The notes under the pieces: generated by a model | What the model saw: the letters and a program-made list of their open reading frames with translations, nothing else | Database searches by the model: none | Told to the model about the DNA's origin: nothing | Translations under genes and position numbers: made by a program | Part shown: positions 38,980-47,524 of the stretch, piece after piece | How positions within the stretch are numbered: position 1 is the first letter of the stretch | Layout: every line of letters begins with the position of its first letter | From: Oscillospiraceae bacterium | GTDB lineage: Bacteria; Bacillota; Clostridia; Oscillospirales; Acutalibacteraceae | DNA length: 64,000 nt | Direction: 5' to 3' | Assembly: GCA_015066365.1 (NCBI GenBank) | Contig: SVON01000001.1 | Coordinates: 62,001-126,000, forward strand

Positions 38980-39017
38980 TTTTTAAAGAAATAAAAATAA
39001 AAATAGTTCATAAACAT
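38949..39017 (-). CDS. Leader peptide MFMNYFYFYFFKKDCLCSYASK (Phe/Tyr-rich attenuator peptide)
   Basis: 22-codon ORF preceded by AAAGGAG; contains seven consecutive aromatic codons YFYFYFF; ends in TGA inside the 9-bp hairpin. Confidence 0.82.
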   Translation of the reverse strand: MFMNYFYFYFFKKDCLCSYASK

Positions 39018-39049
39018 ATCTGTGCGCTCCTTTCTGAAATATTAGTATT

Positions 39050-39078
39050 ATTTTACCGCCGTAAAGTATAAAAGTCAA
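39050..39078 (-). promoter_or_regulatory. Promoter of the aromatic amino acid operon
   Basis: Minus strand TTGACT - 17 nt - TAAAAT. Confidence 0.75.
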
Positions 39079-39095
39079 GCGAAAATGCAAAAAAA

Positions 39096-39140
39096 TTAGA
39101 AAAAAGCGGTGTACCTTAGGGTACACCGCTTTATGTTACA
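39096..39140 (-). terminator. Terminator downstream of the SGNH hydrolase gene
   Basis: aaagcggtgtacc tta gggtacaccgcttt hairpin followed on the minus strand by T-rich sequence. Confidence 0.85.
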
Positions 39141-40235
39141 TTAAGATACGAGCAGACCGCCGCACCATACGGTGTCGCCGTTGGGGATGATCTCCACGAT
39201 GTGCTCACCAGCCTGGGCGTCGTCCAGGATGATGAAGTTGGTGAAGATGCCGCCGCGGATGACGTACTCGGGCAGAGTTTTCTCCACGCCGTCCACCTTG
39301 ACAGTCATCTTCAGATCGTCGGAATAAGGGGTGCAGATGGGCAGGATGATGCGCTTGCCGGTGACCTTGATGGCCAGCGGCTCCTCACCCTCGTTCTGCC
39401 AGGAGCAGCACTCCTTGGTAAACACCTTGAAGCTACCCATAGATACAGGCTCGGTGTTTTCACAATGGTACCACTTGGCGTTCTCATAAACATAAGGCTG
39501 ATAAGGAGCCGGAATGGCCGGGATATCGGTAGAGATGGTGTCCAGATCGGCGTACACGTCGTTCAAATAGGTGGTCACCAACTCACCCACGATGGCGTGG
39601 CCCTTATCGGTGGGATGCACCCAGTCGGCGCAGATCTCCTCCCACAGATACTGGCCATCGGGGTTCTGCTCGGTCTTGACCTCCGGCCACACGGCGTCAC
39701 GATAGCTGATCATAGGCAGATCGTAGTGGGCGCAGATGGGCTGCTGGTCAGCCTGGGCGTTGATGCCGCCGTTGTTCATTACGAACAGGGTCATCACCGC
39801 AGGGGCACTAGGAGCGGTCAAAATCTTATGGATCAGGCTGGCGTAGCACTCAGCCTGGAACTCCTGGATAATGTCGTTGACCGCAAACTCCACCAATACG
39901 AAATCGGGGTTATGGTCCAGCAAAAACTCGTTGACGCGGTGCACGCCCAGCAAGCTGGAGGTGCCGCTGTAACCGGCGTTGATGTAGGAAATGGTGGACA
40001 TGGGGAACGTATCCTCAAACCACTTACGCAGAATACCGGCGTAGCTATTCTCCTTCAAAGAGGCAGCAGCACCATGGGTGACGCTGCCACCCAGCACGCC
40101 GATGGTGATCCGCTGGCCGGACAGAGCTTTACGCATCACGGCGGCGATCTTAGCCGGGTTGCCGGCAGAGACCAACGCGGTATCCAACATATCCTGACGG
40201 ATACCCAGAGATTTTGCTTTTTCAGTCAGTTTCAT
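39141..40235 (-). CDS. SGNH/GDSL hydrolase family protein
   Basis: ITIGVLGGSVTHGAAASLKENSYAGILRKWFEDTFP; PDFVLVEFAVNDIIQEFQ; DWVHPTDKGHAIVGE. Confidence 0.88.
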   Translation of the reverse strand: MKLTEKAKSLGIRQDMLDTALVSAGNPAKIAAVMRKALSGQRITIGVLGGSVTHGAAASLKENSYAGILRKWFEDTFPMSTISYINAGYSGTSSLLGVHRVNEFLLDHNPDFVLVEFAVNDIIQEFQAECYASLIHKILTAPSAPAVMTLFVMNNGGINAQADQQPICAHYDLPMISYRDAVWPEVKTEQNPDGQYLWEEICADWVHPTDKGHAIVGELVTTYLNDVYADLDTISTDIPAIPAPYQPYVYENAKWYHCENTEPVSMGSFKVFTKECCSWQNEGEEPLAIKVTGKRIILPICTPYSDDLKMTVKVDGVEKTLPEYVIRGGIFTNFIILDDAQAGEHIVEIIPNGDTVWCGGLLVS

Positions 40236-40318
40236 TGAAATGCACCTCCAAAGGTTGTTGTTTTTATTATAACATATTTGGTTAGGATTTCAAGGTTTGA
40301 TTTGAAAAAATACGAAAA

Positions 40319-40351
40319 TATGCCCGGCACAATTATAATGCCGGGCAAAAT
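40319..40351 (-). terminator. Terminator downstream of the HTH regulator
   Basis: tgcccggc acaattataat gccgggca hairpin. Confidence 0.75.
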
Positions 40352-40353
40352 GA

Positions 40354-41106
40354 TTATTCTTTTGTTTTTACCTTTACATTTCCTTTAAGATTATCGCATT
40401 TGAACGTATTGCAAACGACGTCTCCGTTTTTAATCTTCACCGTTTCCGCGTTAAAGTCGCCGTCAACGGCAATCGAACCACCGCAGTTAACGCCCCTTGC
40501 TTTAAGCGTGCCACAACTTACACTTGAGCCGCAGTTGATACCGCCGTCGATATTGCCGCCGCAGGATACGTTGGCACCGCAGTTGACACCACCAGCGTGA
40601 TTTCCTCCGATGCTGATGTTAGCACCACAAAAAATTCCGCCGTTAACGTCTCCGTCGATGTTGATCGAATTAGATGCCTTACAGCCACCGTTGACAGAAC
40701 CGTTCACCGAGACATTGCATTCGCTCTTGACGGCTTTTGCCTCACCGATCACTTCAAAGGTGAATTTATCCACCAACGGCTCTTTGACTGTCAGGATTCT
40801 CTGACCAAGGCACACCACCCCCCGAATCACGTCATCGTCCTTCCACGGCAAAGCATCACAACTTGTATTAATTTTATAAGTGTGTTCAACTTCTTTGTTA
40901 CGAGAAAACAAGGTATCAATAGAGCATTCAAACACATCCGCCAGTATAGGCAGAAAAATGATATCTGGGGCGGATTTGGCGTTTTCCCATTTTGATACCG
41001 CTTGATAGGTCACGCCTAGTATGTTAGCTAATTCCTCTTGGGTCATCTCTTTTTCTTTGCGAAACCTTTGAATATTCTCTGCTAAAACATTATTGATATT
41101 GTCCAT
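40354..41106 (-). CDS. XRE-family HTH regulator fused to a Cys/Gly-rich 16-residue repeat domain
   Basis: N-terminus NIQRFRKEKEMTQEELANILGVTYQAVSKWENAKSAPDIIFLPILADVF; C-terminus GGIFCGANISIGGNHA/GGVNCGANVSCGGNID/GGINCGSSVSCGTLKA/RGVNCGGSIAVDGDFN. Confidence 0.85.
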   Translation of the reverse strand: MDNINNVLAENIQRFRKEKEMTQEELANILGVTYQAVSKWENAKSAPDIIFLPILADVFECSIDTLFSRNKEVEHTYKINTSCDALPWKDDDVIRGVVCLGQRILTVKEPLVDKFTFEVIGEAKAVKSECNVSVNGSVNGGCKASNSINIDGDVNGGIFCGANISIGGNHAGGVNCGANVSCGGNIDGGINCGSSVSCGTLKARGVNCGGSIAVDGDFNAETVKIKNGDVVCNTFKCDNLKGNVKVKTKE

Positions 41107-41166
41107 AATATCGCTCCTTTCGAGACCGAGTATAGCAAGATAATTGCAAAATAACAATGAACGAAA

Positions 41167-41198
41167 GGTTGAACCTACTCAACCGATGGTTGAACCTA
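41167..41198. promoter_or_regulatory. Operator-like repeats upstream of the HTH gene
   Basis: GGTTGAACCTA at 41167-41177 and 41188-41198 (21-bp spacing), with CTCAACC between them. Confidence 0.65.
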
Positions 41199-41203
41199 AT
41201 GTA

Positions 41204-41232
41204 ATTATAGAGATGACGGAGTATAATGTCAA
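41204..41232 (-). promoter_or_regulatory. Consensus promoter for the HTH regulator
   Basis: Minus strand TTGACA - 17 nt - TATAAT. Confidence 0.82.
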
Positions 41233-41277
41233 CCAAGCGGTAAATTAGACCGGCTCTTCACAGCGGTTTATAAAAAG

Positions 41278-41312
41278 AAATCCCCCCGGTACACGGATGT
41301 GTACCGGGAGGA
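41278..41312 (-). terminator. Terminator downstream of tRNA-Leu
   Basis: Minus strand ctcccggtacac atccg tgtaccggggggatttc. Confidence 0.78.
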
Positions 41313-41314
41313 TT

Positions 41315-41401
41315 TGGTGCCGCTGACCGGGGTCGAACCGGTACGGTATTTCTACCGAGGGATTTTAAGTCCCTTGTGTCTGCCTATTCCACCACAGCGG
41401 C
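41315..41401 (-). tRNA. tRNA-Leu (anticodon TAA), CCA encoded
   Basis: GCCGCTG...CAGCGGCA acceptor stem; anticodon arm AGGGACTTAAAATCCCT; long variable arm; GGTTCGACCCC. Confidence 0.95.
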
Positions 41402-41458
41402 ATGGTTGGGGCGTAGCAGAAACCACGCCCCATATCATAGCCTTTTTACAGACGTTTG

Positions 41459-43597
41459 TCAAGTGTTCTTGGGCTGTTTCATCGTTAGACCGATGCGTTT
41501 TTTGGGAATATCCACCGACAGCACCCATACCTTGACAATGTCGCCTACCTTCAGCACCTCAGAGGGATGCTTGATAAAACGGTTGGTGATCTGAGAGATA
41601 TGCACCAGACCGTCCTGATGCACACCAATGTCCACAAAAGCGCCAAAATCAATGACGTTACGCACCGTGCCGGTCAGCTCCATACCGGGCTTCAGCGACT
41701 CGATGCCCAGAATATCGGTGCGGAGCAAGGGCGGCGGCAACTCGTCACGCGGGTCGCGGCCGGGGTGCTGAAGTTCGGCAATAATATCGGTCAGGGTGGG
41801 CACACCCACACCCAATTTCTCCGCCAAATTAGCGATGCCAAAGGCGTCTACCTTTTCCTGCAAACCGGTCACGCTTTTGGCGGTGACGCCGCAAACCTCC
41901 AGCAGTTCCTTGGCCACCGGATAGCTCTCCGGGTGAACGGCGGTATGGTCCAATAGGTTCTTACTCTCCGGCACCCGCAGGAAGCCGGCGCACTGCTCGA
42001 AGGCTTTCGGACCCAATTTCGGCACTTTTTTCAGCGCCGCGCGGGAGGTAAACTCGCCGTTTTCTTCACGATAGGTCACAATATTCTTCGCCACGGTGGC
42101 GTTGATACCAGCCACCTGGGACAACAGCGGCGCGGAGGCGGTGTTTAGGTCCACGCCTACGGCATTCACGCAGGACTCCACTACGCCACTCAGAGTTTCA
42201 GATAGTTGGGATTGGGGCAGGTCGTGCTGATATTGCCCCACACCGATAGCCTTAGGGTCGATCTTCACCAACTCCGCTAGGGGATCCTGCAACCGGCGGG
42301 CAATCGATACGGCGGAGCGCAGATTTACATCGTAATCCGGGAACTCCTGAGCCGCCAACTTGGAGGCGGAGTACACCGAGGCACCTGCCTCGCTGATCAC
42401 CATATAGGAAACGCCGGTCAAGTTGTTGTCCCGAATCAAATCGGCGGTGAACACCTCGGTCTCGTGAGAGGCGGTGCCGTTACCGATGGCGATGACCTCG
42501 ACCTTATGCTTTTTGATAAAGCCCAAAACCGTCTTCTTGGCCTGATCCAGACGCTTAAACTGCGGAACGGGATAGATGATGCCGGTGTCCAAGACCTTGC
42601 CGGTGGGGTCGATGACGGCGCATTTACAGCCGTGTTGGTATCCGGGGTCAAGACCTAGTGTGACCCGACCTTTCACCGGGGGTTGCATCAACAGCTGGCG
42701 CAGGTTGATACCAAACACTTTGATCGCAGACTCACTAGCGGCATCCGACAGCAGATTCCGCATTTCTCGCTCCAGCGAGGGGAAAATCAGGCGGTCGTAG
42801 GAATCCGCTGCCGCCATCTGCACCTGGGCGGTAGAGGGGCAGTCATCCTTTAGATGCTCGGAATACACGATCCGCAGAGCGTGAGCGGGGTCAAACTCTA
42901 CGTGGACCTTTAAGAACTCTTCCCGTTCCCCGCGGTTGATGGCCAACACGCGGTGTCCGGGGACTTTATTCAGAGGCTCTCGGAATTCGTAATAATTGGC
43001 GTAAACACTGTCCTCTTGCTTTGCGGCCTTGGAGGTCAAGTAACCGTTGGCAAAGCAAACCACCCGCAGACGCTTGCGTACGTTGGCGTCGTCGGCAATC
43101 AGCTCAGCGAGGATGTCGCGTGCACCGGCCAGAGCATCCTCGGCGGTGGGAACCTCCTCGGTGATATAGGCCTCCGCCAACGCGTAGGGGTCCTCCCCTT
43201 GCGGATCTTGGGCATAGAGAGCCTCTGCCAAAGCCTGTAGACCGCGTTCCTTGGCGATGGTAGCACGGGTGCGGCGCTTGGGTCGATAGGGGCGGTATAG
43301 GTCATCCAACTCGGTCATGGTTACAGCCGCATCCAGCGCTGCCGCCAATTCTTCGGTTAGAGCGCCCTGCTCCTCAATGGTGGCGCGGTATTTTTCGCGA
43401 GTCTCGTTCAGGTTCCGCAGATAGGTCAACCTGTCTGCCAATTCGCGCAACACCTGGTCGTCAAGAGAGCCGGTCTGCTCTTTACGATAACGAGCGATAA
43501 AAGGAATGGTGTTGCCGTCATCCAGCAGGGCGATCACATTCTCGACGTGTTGGGTTTTAAGGTGAAATTCACTCACCAGCGTTTGCAAAATATCCAT
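41459..43597 (-). CDS. tex: Tex family S1 RNA-binding transcription accessory protein
   Basis: NVIALLDDGNTIPFIARYRKEQTGSLDDQVLRELADRL; YRPKRRTRATIAKERGL; GLDPGYQHGCKCAVID; C-terminal S1 domain. Confidence 0.95.
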   Translation of the reverse strand: MDILQTLVSEFHLKTQHVENVIALLDDGNTIPFIARYRKEQTGSLDDQVLRELADRLTYLRNLNETREKYRATIEEQGALTEELAAALDAAVTMTELDDLYRPYRPKRRTRATIAKERGLQALAEALYAQDPQGEDPYALAEAYITEEVPTAEDALAGARDILAELIADDANVRKRLRVVCFANGYLTSKAAKQEDSVYANYYEFREPLNKVPGHRVLAINRGEREEFLKVHVEFDPAHALRIVYSEHLKDDCPSTAQVQMAAADSYDRLIFPSLEREMRNLLSDAASESAIKVFGINLRQLLMQPPVKGRVTLGLDPGYQHGCKCAVIDPTGKVLDTGIIYPVPQFKRLDQAKKTVLGFIKKHKVEVIAIGNGTASHETEVFTADLIRDNNLTGVSYMVISEAGASVYSASKLAAQEFPDYDVNLRSAVSIARRLQDPLAELVKIDPKAIGVGQYQHDLPQSQLSETLSGVVESCVNAVGVDLNTASAPLLSQVAGINATVAKNIVTYREENGEFTSRAALKKVPKLGPKAFEQCAGFLRVPESKNLLDHTAVHPESYPVAKELLEVCGVTAKSVTGLQEKVDAFGIANLAEKLGVGVPTLTDIIAELQHPGRDPRDELPPPLLRTDILGIESLKPGMELTGTVRNVIDFGAFVDIGVHQDGLVHISQITNRFIKHPSEVLKVGDIVKVWVLSVDIPKKRIGLTMKQPKNT

Positions 43598-43712
43598 AGG
43601 TGTCTCCTTATAACATAGTGAATCAATTATACCTTTTTCTAGGCTTGATGTCAATTGACGAGTCGTAATTTTTGTGGTAGAATGTGGTATCAATAATGAG
43701 AGGAGGATGCGT

Positions 43713-44321
43713 ATGATCAAGGTTTATTGGCTGGATTGTACCCCGCTGTTTGACGAGCGGGAATTGACCCGCATTCTTCCCACACTTGACGAAACACGCC
43801 GGGAGAAGACCTTGCGCTATAAAACGGCTGAGCGGCGCGCCCAATCCGCCGGTGCCGGTCTGCTTTTGCGCCATATATTCGGCGACACCGCATACGTGTT
43901 TGGTGAAAACGGCAAGCCCTATTTCAAAGACAGAGACGACCTTTTTTTCAGCCTTTCGCACAGCGGTAAGTACGTAGTATGCGCGGTAGCGGATTGTGAA
44001 ATCGGTGTTGACCTTGAACTTGTCTCCCCTATCCGTCCCGCTGTGATGCGTCGGTGCTTTACACCGCAGGAACAAGCATGGATAGAAAATGATCCGGTAC
44101 GATTTACCCGACTGTGGACGATGAAAGAGGCCTATATGAAGTTGACCGGTACGGGACTTTCCGTTCCGGCAAAAGAGATTACTCTGCCAACACCGCCAAA
44201 GGATGAATTTGACGAAAAAAATCGATGCTTTTGGTCGTTATGGGATCGCAATGACGTTATCCTTTCGCTATCCTCAGAACGGTCTGATGATTGGGAAATT
44301 GTACCCGTTTCGTTGTTCTGA
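43713..44321 (+). CDS. 4'-phosphopantetheinyl transferase superfamily protein (Sfp-type)
   Basis: FFSLSHSGKYVVCAVADCEIGVDLE; FTRLWTMKEAYMKLTGTGLSVP. Confidence 0.9.
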   Translation: MIKVYWLDCTPLFDERELTRILPTLDETRREKTLRYKTAERRAQSAGAGLLLRHIFGDTAYVFGENGKPYFKDRDDLFFSLSHSGKYVVCAVADCEIGVDLELVSPIRPAVMRRCFTPQEQAWIENDPVRFTRLWTMKEAYMKLTGTGLSVPAKEITLPTPPKDEFDEKNRCFWSLWDRNDVILSLSSERSDDWEIVPVSLF

Positions 44322-44328
44322 ACACAAT

Positions 44329-44361
44329 AAAATGCCCTCGCTAAAGGCGAGGGCATTTTTA
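44329..44361. terminator. Terminator between convergent genes
   Basis: aaaatgccctcgctaaaggcgagggcattttt. Confidence 0.82.
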
Positions 44362-44373
44362 CAGTATGGACAT

Positions 44374-44733
44374 TTAACCGTTCAGAATTTCTTGCTGCTT
44401 CTTTTTGCTGAAAGATGCCAGGATGAGATGATAGGACTTATCCACCAGTTCCTTTAACAATTCGTTAGGGACAGCACCATCGGGATTGATGGAATTCCAA
44501 TGTCGTTTATTCATATAAAATCCCGGGATAATATCCTCATACTGCTGTCTTAAAAACTCGCCCTCCAGAGGCTCCAGTTTCAGCGTGATATAATACGGAC
44601 GGTCGTCATCATCTAGGCAAACCGCCAGAAACATCTTTTCGCCGATCATATAACGGATCCAGTTCCAGTTTTCCGTGTTTTTCGTAACACCGGGCTTATT
44701 CATAGCATACTCATCCAACCACGGATACTTCAT
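44374..44733 (-). CDS. MmcQ/YjbR family protein
   Basis: WNWIRYMIGEKMFLAVCLDDDDRPYYITLKLEPLEGEFLRQQYEDIIPGFYMNKRHWNSI. Confidence 0.82.
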   Translation of the reverse strand: MKYPWLDEYAMNKPGVTKNTENWNWIRYMIGEKMFLAVCLDDDDRPYYITLKLEPLEGEFLRQQYEDIIPGFYMNKRHWNSINPDGAVPNELLKELVDKSYHLILASFSKKKQQEILNG

Positions 44734-44758
44734 AAGCTCATTCCTCCCCTTTTTCCGG

Positions 44759-45082
44759 TTACTGCCTTTTTGTGTAATAACAAATAATTGACTCCGTTTT
44801 TCCGTTCAATTCGTTATAGCCGGTAAATAGGGCGCCACCTTTAGACATTAACTCTCCACACTCTACGGTAGAAATATCGTGGTTGACAAACACCTCGCGC
44901 TTGTCCGTATTGATGATCACGTGGCCGTTGGCGGTGTTGATACGGCCACCGCGGCCCAGGCCCTCCTCTTGGGGATTGCCGTTTTCATCCATATAGCGGC
45001 GGGCTACCAGGGTCAGTTCCTTGCCATCCAACATCAAAGCCGTTTCGCTGATCTCTACTTTTTGTTTCCGCTTCCAAAACAT
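44759..45082 (-). CDS. Hypothetical protein
   Basis: MFWKRKQKVEISETALMLDGKELTLVARRYMDENGNPQ...; short ORF, no family recognised. Confidence 0.6.
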   Translation of the reverse strand: MFWKRKQKVEISETALMLDGKELTLVARRYMDENGNPQEEGLGRGGRINTANGHVIINTDKREVFVNHDISTVECGELMSKGGALFTGYNELNGKTESIICYYTKRQ

Positions 45083-45204
45083 CGTATCACCTCTGAGAGT
45101 TATTGTACGGAACCGGAAAAGAATTGTCAAGTAGGCTTGTATTCTCTGGCGGTTTGTGATAAAATGTTTTTTTGAATGATATTAGGTAAGAAAGGAGGCG
45201 CCAT

Positions 45205-46617
45205 ATGGGCAAGACCAACCGTTACAAGCAGTTATTCTCCTTCACTTTGATACTGGGTATTGGTACCGTCATCTCAAAGCTGATGACCTATGTGGTGCTC
45301 ACCCCACTCTATACAAAATACCTGACCACTGCTGAATTCGGCATCGTGGATCTGGTGGTGCAGACCGCCAATCTGTTGATGCCTTTGGTTTCGCTGGGCA
45401 TCAACCAAGCGGTGCTCCGATTTGGTATGGACGGAGAGACGGACCGAGGGGCGGTGCTGACCACCGGCCTTGTGGTGAATTTGCTCGGCTTTGGCGCTTT
45501 TCTTCTGTTTTATCCGTTGGTGCGGATGATTCCGGATTTTGGCGAATACGCCCTTTTGATTTACTTATTTGTCTTTTGCTCTATCACACATTATTTGTTT
45601 GCTTATTGCGTGAAAAGTATGCAAAAGGCGAAACTTTTCACCATCTGTGTGATCATCGGTACAGCGATTACGGTTGTTTTAGACATTCTGTTCTTGGCTA
45701 AGTGGAATATGGGCATTACCGGCTATATCCTGGCCATTGCCCTCAGCGATGCCACCTGTTCGGTTATTCTAATTTTTACCGGAAAACTGTACAAGCTTAT
45801 TCGGTTTAAAAAGCTTAAGCGTACCATCGCTAAAGCGATGCTCAAATACTCTATTCCTCTCATTCCCAACTCTGCATTATGGTGGGTTACCGATTACTCT
45901 GACCGCTATATGGTCACACGATTCATCGGCGAATCGGCTAACGGTCTCTATTCTTTGGCCTATCGCTTACCCAATATGCTGATTATGGTGTGCGGTATCT
46001 TTATGGATGCGTGGCAGATGTCGGTGCTCAGCGAAAAAAGCCGCCTGGAACGGCAGCATTTCTTTAGCAACGTGTTCCAGATGTATCAGTCTATTATCTT
46101 CGTGGGTGCCTCAGCTTTGATTGCAGGGGCAAAGCTGGTAACCGAAATTATGGCTGACCCTGCTTTCTATGACTCCTGGCAATACATCCCCACCCTGGTG
46201 ATGGCTACCGCCATGTCCTGCTTCGTCACGTTCCTGGGCACTATCTACGTGGTTGAAAAGAAAAGCAACAGTTCGTTGGTCACCACGGTCATTGGTACGG
46301 TGTTGAATCTAGCATTGAATTTTATGTTAATCCCCAGAATGGGTGCGCATGGAGCGGCTATCGCTACCGCTGCCAGTTATGGTTTTGTATTCCTGCTTCG
46401 TGCCTTCCACACCCGTAAATTCATTCCCATCGACTGGGATCTGCCCCGCTTGTTCCTCAATCTGTCCCTGGTCACGGCTCAGTGCTTTATGATGGTGTTC
46501 GCGGTACCTTATTGGAAGTATATCGTGAGTGCTATGTTTGTGGTGGTGCTGGTGATCAACTTCCGGTATTTATTAGGCAGTGTGAAACAAATTCTCCTCA
46601 GCCGCAAAGGAGGATAA
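45205..46617 (+). CDS. Polysaccharide biosynthesis / oligosaccharide flippase family protein
   Basis: TM-rich, LGIGTVISKLMTYVVLTPLYTKYLTTAEFGIVDLVVQTANLLMPLVSLGINQAVLRFGM. Confidence 0.88.
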   Translation: MGKTNRYKQLFSFTLILGIGTVISKLMTYVVLTPLYTKYLTTAEFGIVDLVVQTANLLMPLVSLGINQAVLRFGMDGETDRGAVLTTGLVVNLLGFGAFLLFYPLVRMIPDFGEYALLIYLFVFCSITHYLFAYCVKSMQKAKLFTICVIIGTAITVVLDILFLAKWNMGITGYILAIALSDATCSVILIFTGKLYKLIRFKKLKRTIAKAMLKYSIPLIPNSALWWVTDYSDRYMVTRFIGESANGLYSLAYRLPNMLIMVCGIFMDAWQMSVLSEKSRLERQHFFSNVFQMYQSIIFVGASALIAGAKLVTEIMADPAFYDSWQYIPTLVMATAMSCFVTFLGTIYVVEKKSNSSLVTTVIGTVLNLALNFMLIPRMGAHGAAIATAASYGFVFLLRAFHTRKFIPIDWDLPRLFLNLSLVTAQCFMMVFAVPYWKYIVSAMFVVVLVINFRYLLGSVKQILLSRKGG

Positions 46618-46620
46618 CCA

Positions 46621-47439
46621 ATGGACCGCTGTCAACAAATCGAACGGAGCATCATCAAAAAATATCGCAAACCCATTTGGAATCAGTTTATCGGTGGTCT
46701 GAAAGACTATCAGATGATCCAGGCTGGGGATAAGATTGCCGTGTGCATTTCCGGTGGAAAGGACTCCTTTTTGCTGGCAAAATGCCTGCAGGAGTTGCAT
46801 CGCCACGGCAGCGAAGTTCCCTTTGATCTGGAGTTTATCGTGATGGATCCCGGCTATCGTCCCGAAAACCGCCAACGCATAGAGGTGCTGTTAAAAGAAT
46901 TGGCAATCCCGGCCCACATCTTCGATAGCCCTATCTTTACGGTGGTGGAAAAGCAGAGTCAGTCTCCCTGTTATCTTTGTGCGCGGATGCGGCGTGGGTA
47001 TCTCTACAAGTTTGCGCAAAGTTTAGGGTGCAATAAGATTGCGTTAGGCCATCACTTTGACGATGTGATCGAAACCACGCTGCTTAGCATGCTGTATGCT
47101 GCAGAAATGCGCACCATGATGCCCAAGTTACATAGTAAGAATTACCCTGGGATGGAACTAATTCGCCCTCTCTACTTAGTAAAAGAGAAGGATATTTTGG
47201 CTTGGGCGCGGTACAACGATTTGCAGTTTCTCCGTTGTGCCTGTTCCGTTACTGACCGCGAAAATGAAGACTTCGGTTCTAAGCGCGCTGAGGTAAAGGC
47301 TCTTGTGTCAGAATTGCGTAAGAAAAACGACCAGATTGACATCAACATCTTCCGCAGTGCAGAAAACGTGAACTTGGAAACCATTATTAGTTATCATAAA
47401 GGCGTGCAATACACATCGTTTTTGGATGATTATGAATGA
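46621..47439 (+). CDS. TtcA-like tRNA 2-thiocytidine biosynthesis protein (PP-loop)
   Basis: VCISGGKDSFLLAKCLQELHRHG; CYLCARMRRGYLYKFAQSLGCNKIALGHHFDDVIETTLL. Confidence 0.85.
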   Translation: MDRCQQIERSIIKKYRKPIWNQFIGGLKDYQMIQAGDKIAVCISGGKDSFLLAKCLQELHRHGSEVPFDLEFIVMDPGYRPENRQRIEVLLKELAIPAHIFDSPIFTVVEKQSQSPCYLCARMRRGYLYKFAQSLGCNKIALGHHFDDVIETTLLSMLYAAEMRTMMPKLHSKNYPGMELIRPLYLVKEKDILAWARYNDLQFLRCACSVTDRENEDFGSKRAEVKALVSELRKKNDQIDINIFRSAENVNLETIISYHKGVQYTSFLDDYE

Positions 47440-47492
47440 TTAGAGCGTGTGACTGCAAAGGATTTTGAAACCTTTGCGAATAAACCTAACAA

Positions 47493-47523
47493 AAAAGGAC
47501 AGTCGAACGACTGTCCTTTTTCT
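47493..47523 (+). terminator. Terminator
   Basis: aaaaaaggacagtcgaacgactgtcctttttc. Confidence 0.82.
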
Positions 47524-47524
47524 A

